64,000 bases of DNA from UBA10649 sp963700255 (GTDB lineage: Bacteria; Actinomycetota; Actinomycetes; S36-B12), in assembly GCA_963700255.1 (NCBI GenBank), contig CAVOWW010000021.1, positions 62,001-126,000 of the forward strand, read 5' to 3'. Shown piece by piece: positions 26,303-35,651 of the stretch; position 1 is the stretch's first letter; each line of letters starts with the position of its first letter. Position numbers and translations under genes: made by a program. Under the pieces are notes generated by a model. It saw only the letters and a program-made list of their open reading frames with translations, searched no databases and was not told the origin of the DNA.

Positions 26303-26322
26303 AGCCCGAACGGAGGGGCCTC

Positions 26323-26328
26323 TAGAAT
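26323..26328 (+). promoter_or_regulatory. -10 box TAGAAT of def, leaderless spacing
   Basis: TAGAAT ends 6 bases before ATG 26335. There is no ribosome binding site in the six bases between. This separates the def-fmt-rsmB group from priA. Confidence 0.6.
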
Positions 26329-26334
26329 CGCGCC

Positions 26335-26880
26335 ATGGCCATCCAGCCCATCCGCCTGTTCGGCGATCCCGTCCTGCGCACGCCCGCGGCACCCGTCGAG
26401 ACGTTCGACAAGGAGCTGCGCAAGCTCGTCAAGGACCTCACCGAGACGATGATGGACGCCCCGGGCGCCGGCCTCGCGGCCCCGCAGATCGGCGTGTCGC
26501 TGCGCGTGTTCACCTACTGGGTGGACGAGGAGCCCGGTCACCTGATCAACCCGGACCTCGACCTCTCCGACGAGCAGCAGATCGGCGAGGAGGGCTGCCT
26601 GTCCCTGCCCGACCTCGCCTTCGAGACTCCCCGCGCGATGCGCGTCGTGGCCAAGGGCATGAACATGTGGGGTGAGCCCGTCGTCATCGAGGGCAGCGAG
26701 CTCCTCGCCCGCGCGGTGCAGCACGAGACCGACCACCTCGACGGCATCCTGTTCATCGACCGGCTCGATCCCGACCTGCGCAAGGAGGCCATGCGCCAGA
26801 TCCGCGAGGCCGAGTGGTTCGGCGAGCAGCCCCCGCAGGTCCAGGTCAGCCCGCACTCGATCTCGTCACGCTGGCTGTAG
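26335..26880 (+). CDS. def: Peptide deformylase
   Basis: Def removes the formyl group from the initiator methionine of new proteins. The 181-residue enzyme has the three family motifs: GAGLAAPQIG near residue 43, EEGCLSLP near 85 with the metal-binding Cys, and HETDH near 130 supplying two metal-binding His and the catalytic Glu. fmt, which adds the formyl group to initiator tRNA, follows 3 bases after the stop, so the pair handles both ends of formylation. Confidence 0.96.
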   Translation: MAIQPIRLFGDPVLRTPAAPVETFDKELRKLVKDLTETMMDAPGAGLAAPQIGVSLRVFTYWVDEEPGHLINPDLDLSDEQQIGEEGCLSLPDLAFETPRAMRVVAKGMNMWGEPVVIEGSELLARAVQHETDHLDGILFIDRLDPDLRKEAMRQIREAEWFGEQPPQVQVSPHSISSRWL

Positions 26881-26883
26881 CGC

Positions 26884-27804
26884 GTGCGCTGCGTGTTCGC
26901 GGGCACGCCGGACGTCGCGGCGATCGCCCTCGCCGACCTGGTCGCCTCCCACCACGAGGTGGTCGCCGTGGTCACCCGCCCCGATGCCCAGGCCGGCCGC
27001 GGCCGCTCGGTCGCCTCGTCGCCGGTGGCCGTGCTGGCCCGCGAGTCGGGCATCGAGGTGCTCCAGCCGTCCTCCCTCCGCGAGCCCGAGGTCCTGGCGC
27101 GGCTCACTGAGCTGGCACCCGACGTCGCGCCGATCGTCGCCTACGGCGGCCTCGTGCCGCCGGCGGCCCTGACGATCCCCGCGCACGGCTGGGTCAACCT
27201 GCACTTCTCGCTCCTGCCGTCCTGGCGCGGCGCTGCCCCCGTGCAGCACGCCATCTGGCGCGGCGACGACGTCACCGGGGCGAGCACCTTCGAGCTCGAG
27301 GAGGGCCTCGACACCGGTCCCGTCTACGGGATCGTCACCGAGGCGATCCGTCCTGACGACACGTCCGGAGCGCTCCTCGACCGGCTCGCACGTTCCGGTT
27401 CGGGGCTGCTGATCGCGACCCTCGACGCGATCGAGTCCGGTGCCGCGCACCCCGTCCCCCAGTCCGGTGAGCCATCCCTGGCACCGAAGATCACTGTGGA
27501 CGACGCGCGAATCCGCTGGGAGCTGCCGGCGATCGGCCTCGACCGTCAGGTCCGTGCCTGCACACCGGCTCCCGGTGCCTGGACGACGTGTCGCGGCGAG
27601 CGGCTCGGCGTGGGGCCGATCCAGGTCCAGGACGCACCGGGCCTGGCGCCCGGGCACCTGCGCGTGGGCAAGCGCGACGTCCTGGTGGGCACGGCGACGC
27701 AGGCCGTGCGGCTCGGCCTCGTCCGGCCGGCGGGCAAGCGCGAGATGGCCGCGGCCGACTGGGCACGGGGAGCCCGACTGACGGATGAGGACGTGCTCGC
27801 ATGA
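26884..27804 (+). CDS. fmt: Methionyl-tRNA formyltransferase
   Basis: Fmt formylates initiator Met-tRNA with 10-formyl-tetrahydrofolate. The 306-residue protein has RCVFAGTPDVAAIAL at the N-terminus, the formyl-donor site HGWVNLHFSLLPSWRGAAPVQ with the catalytic Asn and His, and GLDTGPVY. The C-terminal OB-like domain that binds tRNA begins near residue 205. GTG start, 3 bases after def; the stop overlaps rsmB by 4 bases. Confidence 0.95.
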   Translation: MRCVFAGTPDVAAIALADLVASHHEVVAVVTRPDAQAGRGRSVASSPVAVLARESGIEVLQPSSLREPEVLARLTELAPDVAPIVAYGGLVPPAALTIPAHGWVNLHFSLLPSWRGAAPVQHAIWRGDDVTGASTFELEEGLDTGPVYGIVTEAIRPDDTSGALLDRLARSGSGLLIATLDAIESGAAHPVPQSGEPSLAPKITVDDARIRWELPAIGLDRQVRACTPAPGAWTTCRGERLGVGPIQVQDAPGLAPGHLRVGKRDVLVGTATQAVRLGLVRPAGKREMAAADWARGARLTDEDVLA

Positions 27805-29156
27805 CCGACAAGCCCCGCGCGGCCGCGCTCGAGCTGCTGCGCGCCGTGCGCGAGGACGACGCCTACGCCAATCTCGCCCTGCCGCAGCTCCTGCACGGGT
27901 ACGGCCTGTCCGGCCGCGACGCGGCGTTCGCCACCGAGCTCGCCTACGGAACCCTGCGCGGGAAGGGCTGGTACGACGCGGTGCTGTCGTCCTGCGTGAC
28001 CCGGCCCTGGGACAAGGTCGAGCCCGGCCTCCAGGACGTCCTTCGCCTCGGCGCCCACCAGATCCTGGGGATGCGGGTGCCCGACCACGCCGCGGTCGAC
28101 TCGTCCTGCGTGCTGGCGCGCGGCCTGGGCACGCCGCCGGGGGCGGCCGCCCGTGCCGGCTTCGTCAACGCCGTGCTGCGCAAGGTCGCGGCCACGGACA
28201 CGGAGGGCTGGGCGCAGCGCCTGCAGGGGGACAGGGCCGACGACGATGTCGAGTGGCTCGCCACCCGGTACTCGCATCCGGCCTGGATCGTGCGCGCCGT
28301 CCGCGACGCGCTCGGCACCCGCCGTGGCGAGCTGCCGGAGCTGCTGGCGGCCGACAACGCGCCCGCGCGGCCCTCCCTCGTCGCCCGCCCCGGCCGGATG
28401 ACCGCCGAGGAGCTGGTGGACCTGCCGGAGGTCGAACCGGGTCGTTGGTCGCCGATCGCGGGCACCCTGGTCGATGGCACCCCCGACATGCTGGCGTGCG
28501 TGCGGGACGGTCGGGCGGGCGTGCAGGACGAGGGCAGCCAGCTCGTCGCGCTCGCCCTGGCCCGTGCCGAGGTCGATGCCGATGCGGGGGAGTGGCTGGA
28601 CGCGTGTGCGGGACCGGGGGGCAAGGCGGCCCTGCTGGACGGCCTCGCCCACGAGGTCGGTGGGCACCTGGTCGCGGTCGAGCAGCACGCCCATCGGGCC
28701 GATCTGGTCGAGGGCTCGTTCGCTCCGGGCTCCACCTCACTGGTGCTCACCGGTGACGCGCGGCGAGCTCCCTGGGGCGACCGGCTGTTCGACCGGGTGC
28801 TCATCGACGCGCCCTGCACCGGCCTGGGCGCCTTGCGGCGCCGCCCCGAGTCGCGGTGGCGTCGGACGACGGCCGACCTCGCGGCCCTCGGAGCCATCCA
28901 GCGCGACCTCCTGCGTGCCGGCATCGAGGCGACCCGTCCGGGCGGGGTCGTGGCCTACGTGACCTGCTCACCCCACCTGGCGGAGACGGAGTTCGTCGTG
29001 TCCGACGTGCTCCGCGGACGCACCGACGTCGTCCAGGAGGATGCCCGCCCGCTGCTGCCCGAGGTCGCCGACCTGGGCGACGGACCCAGCGTGCAGCTGT
29101 GGCCGCATCGGCACGGCACCGACGGCATGTTCCTCGCGATCCTGCGCAGGCTCTGA
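27801..29156 (+). CDS. rsmB: 16S rRNA (cytosine-C5) methyltransferase, RsmB family
   Basis: RsmB methylates a cytosine of 16S rRNA using SAM. The 451-residue protein has an N-terminal NusB-like domain (LELLRAVREDDAYANLALPQLL; FATELAYGTLRGKGWYD) and a C-terminal methyltransferase fold. SAM is bound by DACAGPGGKAALL, and the two catalytic cysteines are in DAPCTGLGALRRRPESRW and VTCSPHLAETEFVV. It overlaps fmt by 4 bases, as in other actinobacteria. Confidence 0.92.
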   Translation: MTDKPRAAALELLRAVREDDAYANLALPQLLHGYGLSGRDAAFATELAYGTLRGKGWYDAVLSSCVTRPWDKVEPGLQDVLRLGAHQILGMRVPDHAAVDSSCVLARGLGTPPGAAARAGFVNAVLRKVAATDTEGWAQRLQGDRADDDVEWLATRYSHPAWIVRAVRDALGTRRGELPELLAADNAPARPSLVARPGRMTAEELVDLPEVEPGRWSPIAGTLVDGTPDMLACVRDGRAGVQDEGSQLVALALARAEVDADAGEWLDACAGPGGKAALLDGLAHEVGGHLVAVEQHAHRADLVEGSFAPGSTSLVLTGDARRAPWGDRLFDRVLIDAPCTGLGALRRRPESRWRRTTADLAALGAIQRDLLRAGIEATRPGGVVAYVTCSPHLAETEFVVSDVLRGRTDVVQEDARPLLPEVADLGDGPSVQLWPHRHGTDGMFLAILRRL

Positions 29157-29192
29157 CGGAGATCCTGCGCCGACGATCGCCGACGTGAGCAA

Positions 29193-29198
29193 TAGGCT
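29193..29198 (+). promoter_or_regulatory. -10 box TAGGCT of rpe and the rib genes, leaderless spacing
   Basis: TAGGCT ends 6 bases before GTG 29205. No ribosome binding site is present. This is the only visible promoter for rpe-ribD-ribE-ribBA-ribH. Confidence 0.6.
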
Positions 29199-29204
29199 GC
29201 GCGC

Positions 29205-29873
29205 GTGGGCATGCAGATCTCTCCGAGCGTCCTGAACGCCGACCTGTCCGACCTGGCCGCCGAGGTGCGGCGCGTGCAGGCGGCGGCCGACTGGATCCAC
29301 CTCGACGTGATGGACAACCACTTCGTCCCCAACCTGACGTTCGGCCTGCCGGTCGTGGAGAGCCTGCTGCGGCAGATCGAGATCCCCGCCGACTGCCACC
29401 TGATGATCGCCGACCCCGACCGATGGGCGCCCGGGTTCGCCGAGGCGGGAGCCGGCAGCGTGACGTTCCATGTCGAGGCGGCGCACAAGCCGCGCATGGT
29501 GGCCCGCGACATCCGGGCCGCGGGTGCGCGTGCAGGCGTCGCGGTGAAGCCCGGAACGCCGATCTCGGACATCGCCGACCTGCTGCCCGGCATCGACATG
29601 ATCCTCGTCATGACGGTCGAGCCGGGCTTCGGCGGGCAGTCCTTCATGGCGGACATGCTTCCCAAGGTGCGCGAGGCGCGCCGGATGGCGGACGCGGCGG
29701 ACGTCGACATCTGGGTCCAGGTCGACGGCGGCATCGGCCCCGACACCATCGAGCAGTGCGCGGCCGCGGGGGCAGACGTGTTCGTCGCCGGGTCGGCGGT
29801 GTACCGGGCGGCCGATCCGTCCGTCATGGTCGAGCAGCTGCGCGCCGACGCCGAGAACGCCGCCCGACCGTGA
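29205..29873 (+). CDS. rpe: Ribulose-phosphate 3-epimerase
   Basis: Rpe interconverts ribulose 5-phosphate and xylulose 5-phosphate in the pentose phosphate pathway. The 222-residue TIM barrel has ISPSVLNADLSDLAAEV, the metal-binding WIHLDVMDNHFVPNLTFG, MTVEPGFGGQSFM, and the phosphate-binding VDGGIGPDTIEQCAAAGADVFVAGSAVY. Its substrate ribulose 5-phosphate is also used by RibB, encoded two genes on, so its place at the head of the riboflavin genes makes sense. Stop overlaps ribD by 4 bases. Confidence 0.95.
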   Translation: MGMQISPSVLNADLSDLAAEVRRVQAAADWIHLDVMDNHFVPNLTFGLPVVESLLRQIEIPADCHLMIADPDRWAPGFAEAGAGSVTFHVEAAHKPRMVARDIRAAGARAGVAVKPGTPISDIADLLPGIDMILVMTVEPGFGGQSFMADMLPKVREARRMADAADVDIWVQVDGGIGPDTIEQCAAAGADVFVAGSAVYRAADPSVMVEQLRADAENAARP

Positions 29874-30886
29874 CCGGGTGGGACGGCGCCATGCGCGAGG
29901 CGCTGGCACTGGCCCAGTCCCCGGACGCGCCCCACGGTGAGAACCCGCGCGTCGGCTGCGTCCTCGTCGCTCCTGGCGGGGATGTCGTCGGTCGCGGCTA
30001 CCACCGTGGCGCCGGCTCACCGCATGCGGAGGTCGTTGCCCTGGCCGACGCAGGGTCGAGGGCCGTCGGCGCCACTGCGGTCGTCACCCTCGAGCCATGC
30101 CGGCACACCGGACGGACGGGTCCCTGCACGCAGGCGCTCCTCGACGCCGGGGTGCGGGCCGTGGTCTACGGCCAGCCCGACCCTACGGATCAGGCCGGGG
30201 GCGGCGGCGACGTGCTGCGCGCGGCCGGGGTCGAGGTGGTGGGCGGCGTCCTCGAGGCCGAGGCCGATGCCGTCAACGAGGAGTGGACGTTCGCGGTCGT
30301 CCACGGCCGCCCGTTCGTGACCTGGAAGTGCGCGGTCTCGCTCGACGGCAGGGTGGCCGACGCCGGCGGCGGCCCGACGCCCATCACCGGCCCCGCCGCG
30401 CGGGCGGACGTGCACGCCCTGCGCTCGCGGGTCGGGGCGATCATCGTCGGCACGGGGACGGTTCTCACCGACGATCCCCTGCTCACCGTCCGCGGGACCG
30501 AGCCGGTGGGGGCATCGCCGCCGCTGCGTGTCGTCGTCGGGTCACGTCCGGTTCCCGACAGTGCCCGAGTCCTCGACGCGTCGGCTCCGACGCTGGTGAC
30601 GGCGGAGCGCGACCCCCGTGCGCTTCTCACGGACCTGTACGGGCGAGGCGTACGGCACGCACTCCTCGAAGGCGGACCGACTCTCGGCGCGGCCTTCCTC
30701 GCGGCGGAGGTCGTCGACCGCGTCGAGTGGTACGTGGCGCCCGTCATCCTCGGTTCGGGGCCGGTCGCGCTCCTCGCGCCGGCATCACCTGCTGCTCCCG
30801 TGGGAGTCGACGTCCTCAGCGTCGACGTCGTCGGGGAGGATGTGAGGATCATCGGTCGCGTGCGGTACGAGGAGGCAGGAGCATAG
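29870..30886 (+). CDS. ribD: Riboflavin biosynthesis deaminase/reductase
   Basis: RibD first deaminates the pyrimidine product of GTP cyclohydrolase II and then reduces the ribose side chain with NADPH. The 338-residue protein has the deaminase zinc site in HAEVVALAD and EPCRHTGRTGPCTQAL, then from about residue 150 the reductase domain with WKCAVSLDGRVAD, IIVGTGTVLTDDPLLTVR and LLEGGPTLGAAFL. The GTG start overlaps the rpe stop. No FMN riboswitch is seen before it. Confidence 0.94.
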   Translation: MTGWDGAMREALALAQSPDAPHGENPRVGCVLVAPGGDVVGRGYHRGAGSPHAEVVALADAGSRAVGATAVVTLEPCRHTGRTGPCTQALLDAGVRAVVYGQPDPTDQAGGGGDVLRAAGVEVVGGVLEAEADAVNEEWTFAVVHGRPFVTWKCAVSLDGRVADAGGGPTPITGPAARADVHALRSRVGAIIVGTGTVLTDDPLLTVRGTEPVGASPPLRVVVGSRPVPDSARVLDASAPTLVTAERDPRALLTDLYGRGVRHALLEGGPTLGAAFLAAEVVDRVEWYVAPVILGSGPVALLAPASPAAPVGVDVLSVDVVGEDVRIIGRVRYEEAGA

Positions 30887-31483
30887 GTGTTCACCGGAAT
30901 CGTGGAGGAGCTCGGATCGGTCAGGTCCATCTCCGACCTCGGCGACGCCGCCCGCCTCGACATCCAGGGCCCCGACGTCACCTCCGACGCGCGGCCCGGC
31001 GACTCGATCAGCGTCAATGGCGTGTGCCTGACGGTCGTCGATCTGGCTGACGGCGGCTTCACCGCCGACGTCATGCTCGAGACGCTCGACCGCAGCGCCC
31101 TCGGCGCCCTCGCACCAGGTTCCCCCGTGAACCTCGAGCGCGCGGCCCGCGTCGACTCGCGCCTGGGGGGCCACATCATGCAGGGCCACGTCGACGGAGT
31201 GGCGACGGTCGCGAGCATCAGCCCCACGGAGCACTGGACGACGATGACCTTCGAACTGCCCGCGGGGCTGTCGCGATACGTCGTCGAGAAGGGGTCCATC
31301 GCCGTGGACGGCGTATCCTTGACGGTCGTGGCGGTCGACGACGCCGCGTTCGCGGTCTCGCTGATCCCGACCACCCTCGGGCACACGACCCTCGGCGGCA
31401 GGCGCGTGGGGGATCCGGTGAACATCGAGGTCGACGTGATCGCCAAGTACGTGGAGCGGCTGATGGAGGGGAGGGCGACGTGA
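30887..31483 (+). CDS. ribE: Riboflavin synthase alpha chain
   Basis: This enzyme converts two lumazines to riboflavin and a pyrimidinedione. The 198-residue protein shows the typical tandem barrel. The first half has MFTGIVEELGSV and SISVNGVCLTVVDL, and the second repeats this as GGHIMQGHVDGVATV and SIAVDGVSLTVVAV. The GTG follows the ribD stop with no gap, and the stop overlaps ribBA by 4 bases. Some databases call the gene ribC. Confidence 0.95.
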   Translation: MFTGIVEELGSVRSISDLGDAARLDIQGPDVTSDARPGDSISVNGVCLTVVDLADGGFTADVMLETLDRSALGALAPGSPVNLERAARVDSRLGGHIMQGHVDGVATVASISPTEHWTTMTFELPAGLSRYVVEKGSIAVDGVSLTVVAVDDAAFAVSLIPTTLGHTTLGGRRVGDPVNIEVDVIAKYVERLMEGRAT

Positions 31484-32808
31484 TTCCCGCGGACGAGCTG
31501 TTCGACGCGAGCCCCGACGAGGCTGCACCGCCCATCGCGGCGATCGCGGCTGCGCCCCCCGTCCCGTCGATCGGGTCGGGCGGCGTGCACCTGGACTCTG
31601 TCGAGGCAGCACTGGCAGCGCTTGTCGACGGGCGACCGATCGTGGTCGTCGACGACGAGGACCGCGAGAACGAGGGAGACCTGATCTTCGCTGCCGGCGC
31701 CGCGACCGCGGAGCTCGTCGGCTTCATGATCCGGCACACCTCCGGCTACATCTGCGTCGCGATGTCCGGGGCCGACCTGGACCGCCTTGGCCTGCCCCCG
31801 ATGACAGCGGTCAACGAGGATCGCAAGGGCACCGCCTACGCCGTGTCCGTGGACGCGCGCGATGTCGAGTCGACGGGGATCTCCGCCGCGGACCGCGCGC
31901 GCACCATCAAGGTCCTCTCCGACTCCGCGACCGAGCCGTGGGAGCTCACCCGACCGGGGCACGTCATGCCGCTGCGCGCGGTGCCCGGCGGCGTCCTGCG
32001 CCGAGCGGGGCACACCGAGGCCGCCGTCGACCTCGCCCGCATGGCGGGCCTGGCACCGTCGGGCGCCCTGTGCGAACTGGTGAACGACGACGGCACCATG
32101 ATGCGTGCGCCTGCGTGCCGCGCCTTCGCTGACGCGCACGGCCTCGTCATGATCTCCATCGCCGACCTCATCCGCTTCCGGCGCCGGACCGAGAGCCTGG
32201 TCCAGCGGGTGGCGCAGACCCGCCTGCCCACCGAGTTCGGCGACTTCACCGCCTTCGGCTACAGCAGCGACACCGACGACTCGGAGCACATCGCGCTCGT
32301 CGCGGGCGAGATCGGCGATGGCCAGGACATCCTCGTGCGCGTGCACTCGGAGTGCCTGACCGGCGACGTCCTGGGCTCACTCCGGTGCGACTGCGGTCCG
32401 CAGCTTCACGCCGCGCTCCGCCGCATCGCGGATGAGGGTCGCGGCGTGGTCCTGTACGTCAAGGGGCACGAGGGACGCGGCATCGGGCTGCTGCACAAGC
32501 TGCGTGCGTACACGCTGCAGGACGAGGGCCATGACACCGTCGACGCCAACCTCGAGCTCGGCCTGCCGGCAGATGCCCGCGACTACGGCACCGGGGCCCA
32601 GATCCTCGCTGACCTCGGCATCCACAGCATGCGGCTGCTCACCAACAATCCGGCCAAGCGGGCCGGGCTGGAGGGCTACGGCCTCACGATCATCGAGCGG
32701 GTCCCGCTGGAGATCCACCCGAACCCGCACAACCAGGTCTACCTCCAGACGAAGGCCGACCGCATGGGTCACGAGCTGACCACCGACGAAGCAGGAGAGG
32801 TCACGTGA
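31480..32808 (+). CDS. ribBA: 3,4-dihydroxy-2-butanone 4-phosphate synthase / GTP cyclohydrolase II
   Basis: The two domains make both precursors of riboflavin: RibB uses ribulose 5-phosphate and RibA opens GTP. Of 442 residues, the first 40 are an Ala/Pro-rich tail not seen in the core family. RibB has VVVDDEDRENEGDLIFAA and THPGHVMPL-like RPGHVMPLRA, HTEAAVDLARMAGL. RibA has the zinc cysteines in HSECLTGDVLGSLRCDCGPQ and GHEGRGIGLLHKLRAY. GTG start at 31480; no nearer start gives a better fit to the operon overlap. Confidence 0.94.
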   Translation: MIPADELFDASPDEAAPPIAAIAAAPPVPSIGSGGVHLDSVEAALAALVDGRPIVVVDDEDRENEGDLIFAAGAATAELVGFMIRHTSGYICVAMSGADLDRLGLPPMTAVNEDRKGTAYAVSVDARDVESTGISAADRARTIKVLSDSATEPWELTRPGHVMPLRAVPGGVLRRAGHTEAAVDLARMAGLAPSGALCELVNDDGTMMRAPACRAFADAHGLVMISIADLIRFRRRTESLVQRVAQTRLPTEFGDFTAFGYSSDTDDSEHIALVAGEIGDGQDILVRVHSECLTGDVLGSLRCDCGPQLHAALRRIADEGRGVVLYVKGHEGRGIGLLHKLRAYTLQDEGHDTVDANLELGLPADARDYGTGAQILADLGIHSMRLLTNNPAKRAGLEGYGLTIIERVPLEIHPNPHNQVYLQTKADRMGHELTTDEAGEVT

Positions 32809-33290
32809 GCGGTGGCGGCAGCCCCACGATCGGGGTGAACGGCGAGGGCCTGCGCGTGGCCATCGTCGCGTCGTCCTGGCACGACACGGTCATGGACGGC
32901 CTGATCGCGGGAGCGGCGCGAGCCTGCCAGGAGGCCAACGTCGAGGCGACCCTGATCCGCGTGGCCGGCTCCTTCGAGCTGCCCGTCGTCGCGCAGGCCT
33001 GTGCCGAGTCGCCGCAGTTCGACGCCGTCGTGTGCCTCGGCGTGATCATCCGCGGGGGCACCCCGCACTTCGACTTCGTCGCGAACTCGACGACCGACGG
33101 CCTCACGAGGGTCGCGCTCGACACGCGCACGCCGATCGGGTTCGGCGTCCTCACGTGCGACGACGACGAGCAGGCTCTCGACCGGGCGGGACTGCCCGGC
33201 TCGAAGGAGGACAAGGGCAGCGAGGCGGCCTGGGCGGCGATCATGACGGCAGTCACGCTCCGCGAGCTGCGGGGGGATGTCCGGTCCTAG
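32805..33290 (+). CDS. ribH: 6,7-dimethyl-8-ribityllumazine synthase
   Basis: RibH joins the two precursors to make lumazine and usually forms hollow 60-subunit or pentameric shells. The 161-residue protein has VAIVASSWHDTVMDGLI, RVAGSFELPVVAQ, VVCLGVIIRGGTPHFDFVAN and GFGVLTCDDDEQALDRAG; the last is where many lumazine synthases read TxEQAxxR. Overlaps ribBA by 4 bases and ends the riboflavin group. Confidence 0.95.
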   Translation: MSGGGSPTIGVNGEGLRVAIVASSWHDTVMDGLIAGAARACQEANVEATLIRVAGSFELPVVAQACAESPQFDAVVCLGVIIRGGTPHFDFVANSTTDGLTRVALDTRTPIGFGVLTCDDDEQALDRAGLPGSKEDKGSEAAWAAIMTAVTLRELRGDVRS

Positions 33291-33303
33291 GCCTGCGCGC
33301 CAA

Positions 33304-33309
33304 TAGGCT
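33304..33309 (+). promoter_or_regulatory. -10 box TAGGCT of hisE, leaderless spacing
   Basis: TAGGCT ends 6 bases before GTG 33316 with no ribosome binding site between, the same layout as rpe. Confidence 0.6.
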
Positions 33310-33315
33310 GGTCCC

Positions 33316-33579
33316 GTGAAGACCTTCGACGAGCTGTACGCCGAGCTGAATCGCAAGATCACCTACCGGGACGAGGAGTCCGGCACGACGCGCCTGGTCG
33401 ACTCGGGAGTGCACGAGATCGGCAAGAAGGTCGTCGAGGAGGCCGCCGAGGTCTGGATGGCAGCCGAGCACGAGGGCCCCGAGCGCGCTGCCGAGGAGAT
33501 CTCCCAGCTGCTGTACCACATTCAGTGCATGATGCTGGCCAGCAAGGTCAGCCTCGAAGACGTGTACCGCAGGCTCTGA
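33316..33579 (+). CDS. hisE: Phosphoribosyl-ATP pyrophosphatase
   Basis: HisE releases pyrophosphate from phosphoribosyl-ATP, the second step of histidine synthesis. The 87-residue all-alpha protein has the MazG-like metal site in EIGKKVVEEAAEVWMAAEHEGPERAAEEISQLL, where EExxE and ExxxL helices are clear. hisG, the preceding step in the pathway, follows 3 bases later, the order used in actinobacteria. Confidence 0.94.
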   Translation: MKTFDELYAELNRKITYRDEESGTTRLVDSGVHEIGKKVVEEAAEVWMAAEHEGPERAAEEISQLLYHIQCMMLASKVSLEDVYRRL

Positions 33580-33582
33580 GCC

Positions 33583-34428
33583 ATGCTGCGTGTTGCCGTC
33601 CCGAACAAGGGCATGATGTCCGAGCCCGCCCGGGCGATGCTGACCGAGGCCGGCTACCTGCGCACCGCCAGCACCCGCGACCTCGTGGTCCACGACCCCG
33701 AGAACGACGTCGAGTTCTTCTTCCTCCGTCCGCGTGACATCGCCATCTATGTCGGTGAGGGCACCCTCGACCTGGGGATCACCGGGCGCGACATGCTCCT
33801 GGACTCGGGTGCGAGCGCCGATGAGGTCCTGCCATTGGGCTTCGCGCCGTCAAGCTTCAGGCTCGCTGCGCCGAAAGGCTCGGCGTCGTCCCCGGCGGAC
33901 CTCGACGGGCGCACCATCGCCACGTCGTACGCGGTCGTGCTCGAGGCCTATCTGGCCCGAGAGGGGATCTCTGCCCGGGTCGTGAAGCTGGACGGCGCCG
34001 TCGAGAACGCCGTGGCCCTCGGCGTGGCTGATGCCGTGGCCGACGTCGTCGCCACCGGCACCACGCTGCGCAAGGCCGGTCTCGAGCTGGTCGGCGACCC
34101 CATCCTCGTCTCGGAGGCCGCCGTCATCCGCCGGACCGGAGCCCCGCAGGTGCCGGCGATCGAGACCTTCGTGCGTCGCCTGCACGGCGTGATGGTCGCC
34201 CGCTCCTACGTCCTCGTCGACTACGACATCCTCACCGAGCACATCGAGCAGGCGTGCGCGATGACGCCGGGCATCGAGTCGCCGACGGTGTCGTCGCTCC
34301 ACGACCCGCGGTGGTCGGCCGTGCGCGCCATGGTGCCGGCGGCTGACGTGCACCGAATCATGGACGAGCTGTACGAGCTCGGGGCGAGGGGAATCCTCGT
34401 CACCGACATCCACGCCTGCCGGCTCTGA
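33583..34428 (+). CDS. hisG: ATP phosphoribosyltransferase
   Basis: HisG joins ATP and PRPP in the first step of histidine synthesis and is inhibited by histidine. The 281-residue length marks the long form with a C-terminal regulatory domain (from about residue 210, ending GARGILVTDIHACRL). The catalytic part has RVAVPNKGMMSEPARAML, DLGITGRDMLLD and the PRPP motif ADVVATGTTLRKAGLELV. It ends 7 bases before the convergent MFS gene. Confidence 0.95.
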   Translation: MLRVAVPNKGMMSEPARAMLTEAGYLRTASTRDLVVHDPENDVEFFFLRPRDIAIYVGEGTLDLGITGRDMLLDSGASADEVLPLGFAPSSFRLAAPKGSASSPADLDGRTIATSYAVVLEAYLAREGISARVVKLDGAVENAVALGVADAVADVVATGTTLRKAGLELVGDPILVSEAAVIRRTGAPQVPAIETFVRRLHGVMVARSYVLVDYDILTEHIEQACAMTPGIESPTVSSLHDPRWSAVRAMVPAADVHRIMDELYELGARGILVTDIHACRL

Positions 34429-34435
34429 CGCAGCG

Positions 34436-35621
34436 CTACGAGATCCGCACGCTGCGCCGCAGGGCGGGGATCGTGGCGAACTGAGCGGCGCAGGCAAGCG
34501 CCAGCATCCCGAACACCACTCCCCACGAGTCGTAGGCGTCCAGCAGGGCCCCGGCAGCCAGCGGGCCGAGGGATGCCGTCAGAGTACGTCACGGAGAAAG
34601 CCATCGCGGTCAGGCGAGTGCTCGCGTTGCCGTCGGTCGCGTACTCGCTGAGCAGCGCCAGCCCCATCGCGAAGCCGGCCCCCAGTGCCGCGCCGAACAG
34701 CGCCACGACCAGCACCGTCAGGGTCGACGGGACCCAGCCGACCGCGAGGATCGCGACCAGCACCAACGCGAGGGTGACGGCGTACAGCAGTCGCCGGGCC
34801 GGGGTGCGCTCGGCGAGCCAGGGCATGAACAGCGCGGCCACGATCTGGCTCGCCGTGAACACGCCCAACAGGAAGCCCGCGTCGGCCTGGGACCACCCAC
34901 GGTCGACGTACGACGGAGCGAGCCAGGCGAGCGCGGTGTAGAACACGATCGAGTTCATCGTCAGGTAGAGAGTCAGCGACCAGGCCCGCCGGTCGCGCCA
35001 GGGCAGCTCGCGGATGCGCACGGTCGCGGCGGGATCGCGCGTGTGCGCCTCGCGGCCGCCCTCGACGACCCACCAGACGACGAGCGCGATGGCCGCGGGG
35101 ATGGCCCAGATCGCCAGCGCCACGGTCCACGACCCGGTCGCCTCGGCCAGGGGAACCGTGAGGGCGCCGCCCAGGGCGGCCCCGCTCATCATCGCGGCGG
35201 TCCAGAGGCCGGTGGCCGCCCCGACGTTGTGCGGCAGCTGCTCGCGCACGACCTTGGGGACGAGCCCGGCCGCGAGCGCGATGCCGACGCCGGCGAGGAA
35301 CACCGAGACCGGAAGCACCCCCGGCACGGTCGACGCCAGCCGCATGCCGAGGGCGACGGTGAGCAGCACGAGGGCAAGGGCGACCGTGTGCCGGCGCCCG
35401 ATCCGTTCAGCGATCCGAGGCACCAGGAGGGCGAATGCGCCCATGCAGACGACGGGGATCGTGGTCAGCGCGCCGATCGCGGCGCTGGACCAGCCGGTGG
35501 CGGCCTGGATGTCCGCGGTCACCGCCGGGACGCTGGACAGCGCGATGCGCAGGTTGAGGGCGACGAGGGACAGGGCCGTGAGGACCAGCCAGCGCGGATG
35601 CGAGTGGGTCACGGCGGTCAC
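34436..35621 (-). CDS. MFS transporter, CynX/NimT family (one apparent frameshift)
   Basis: This is a 12-segment major facilitator protein of 394 residues after correction. The N-terminal half reads LRIALSSVPAVTADIQAATGWSSAAIGALTTIPV and ERIGRRHTVALALVL, close to the cyanate/nitroimidazole transporter group (CynX/NimT). The substrate cannot be told. The frame changes near 34578: after TAMAFSVTY one extra T on the coding strand must be skipped to read LTASLGPLAAGALLDAYDSW and end at RRSVRIS. Without correction the last two segments are lost. It is transcribed toward hisG and away from the SseB gene. Start is GTG, with a CACAAT box 6 bases upstream. Confidence 0.8.
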
Positions 35622-35639
35622 CGGGCGATTGTGCTCCCG

Positions 35640-35645
35640 TACGCT
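35640..35645 (+). promoter_or_regulatory. -10 box TACGCT of the SseB-like gene, leaderless spacing
   Basis: TACGCT ends 6 bases before GTG 35652. Only 30 bases separate this gene from the divergent MFS gene. The MFS promoter must therefore overlap this one. Confidence 0.5.
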
Positions 35646-35651
35646 GGCCGG

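Noticed and set aside
29160..29204. FMN riboswitch before the riboflavin genes
   Set aside because: Only 48 bases lie between rsmB and rpe, none resembling the aptamer, and ribD overlaps rpe.
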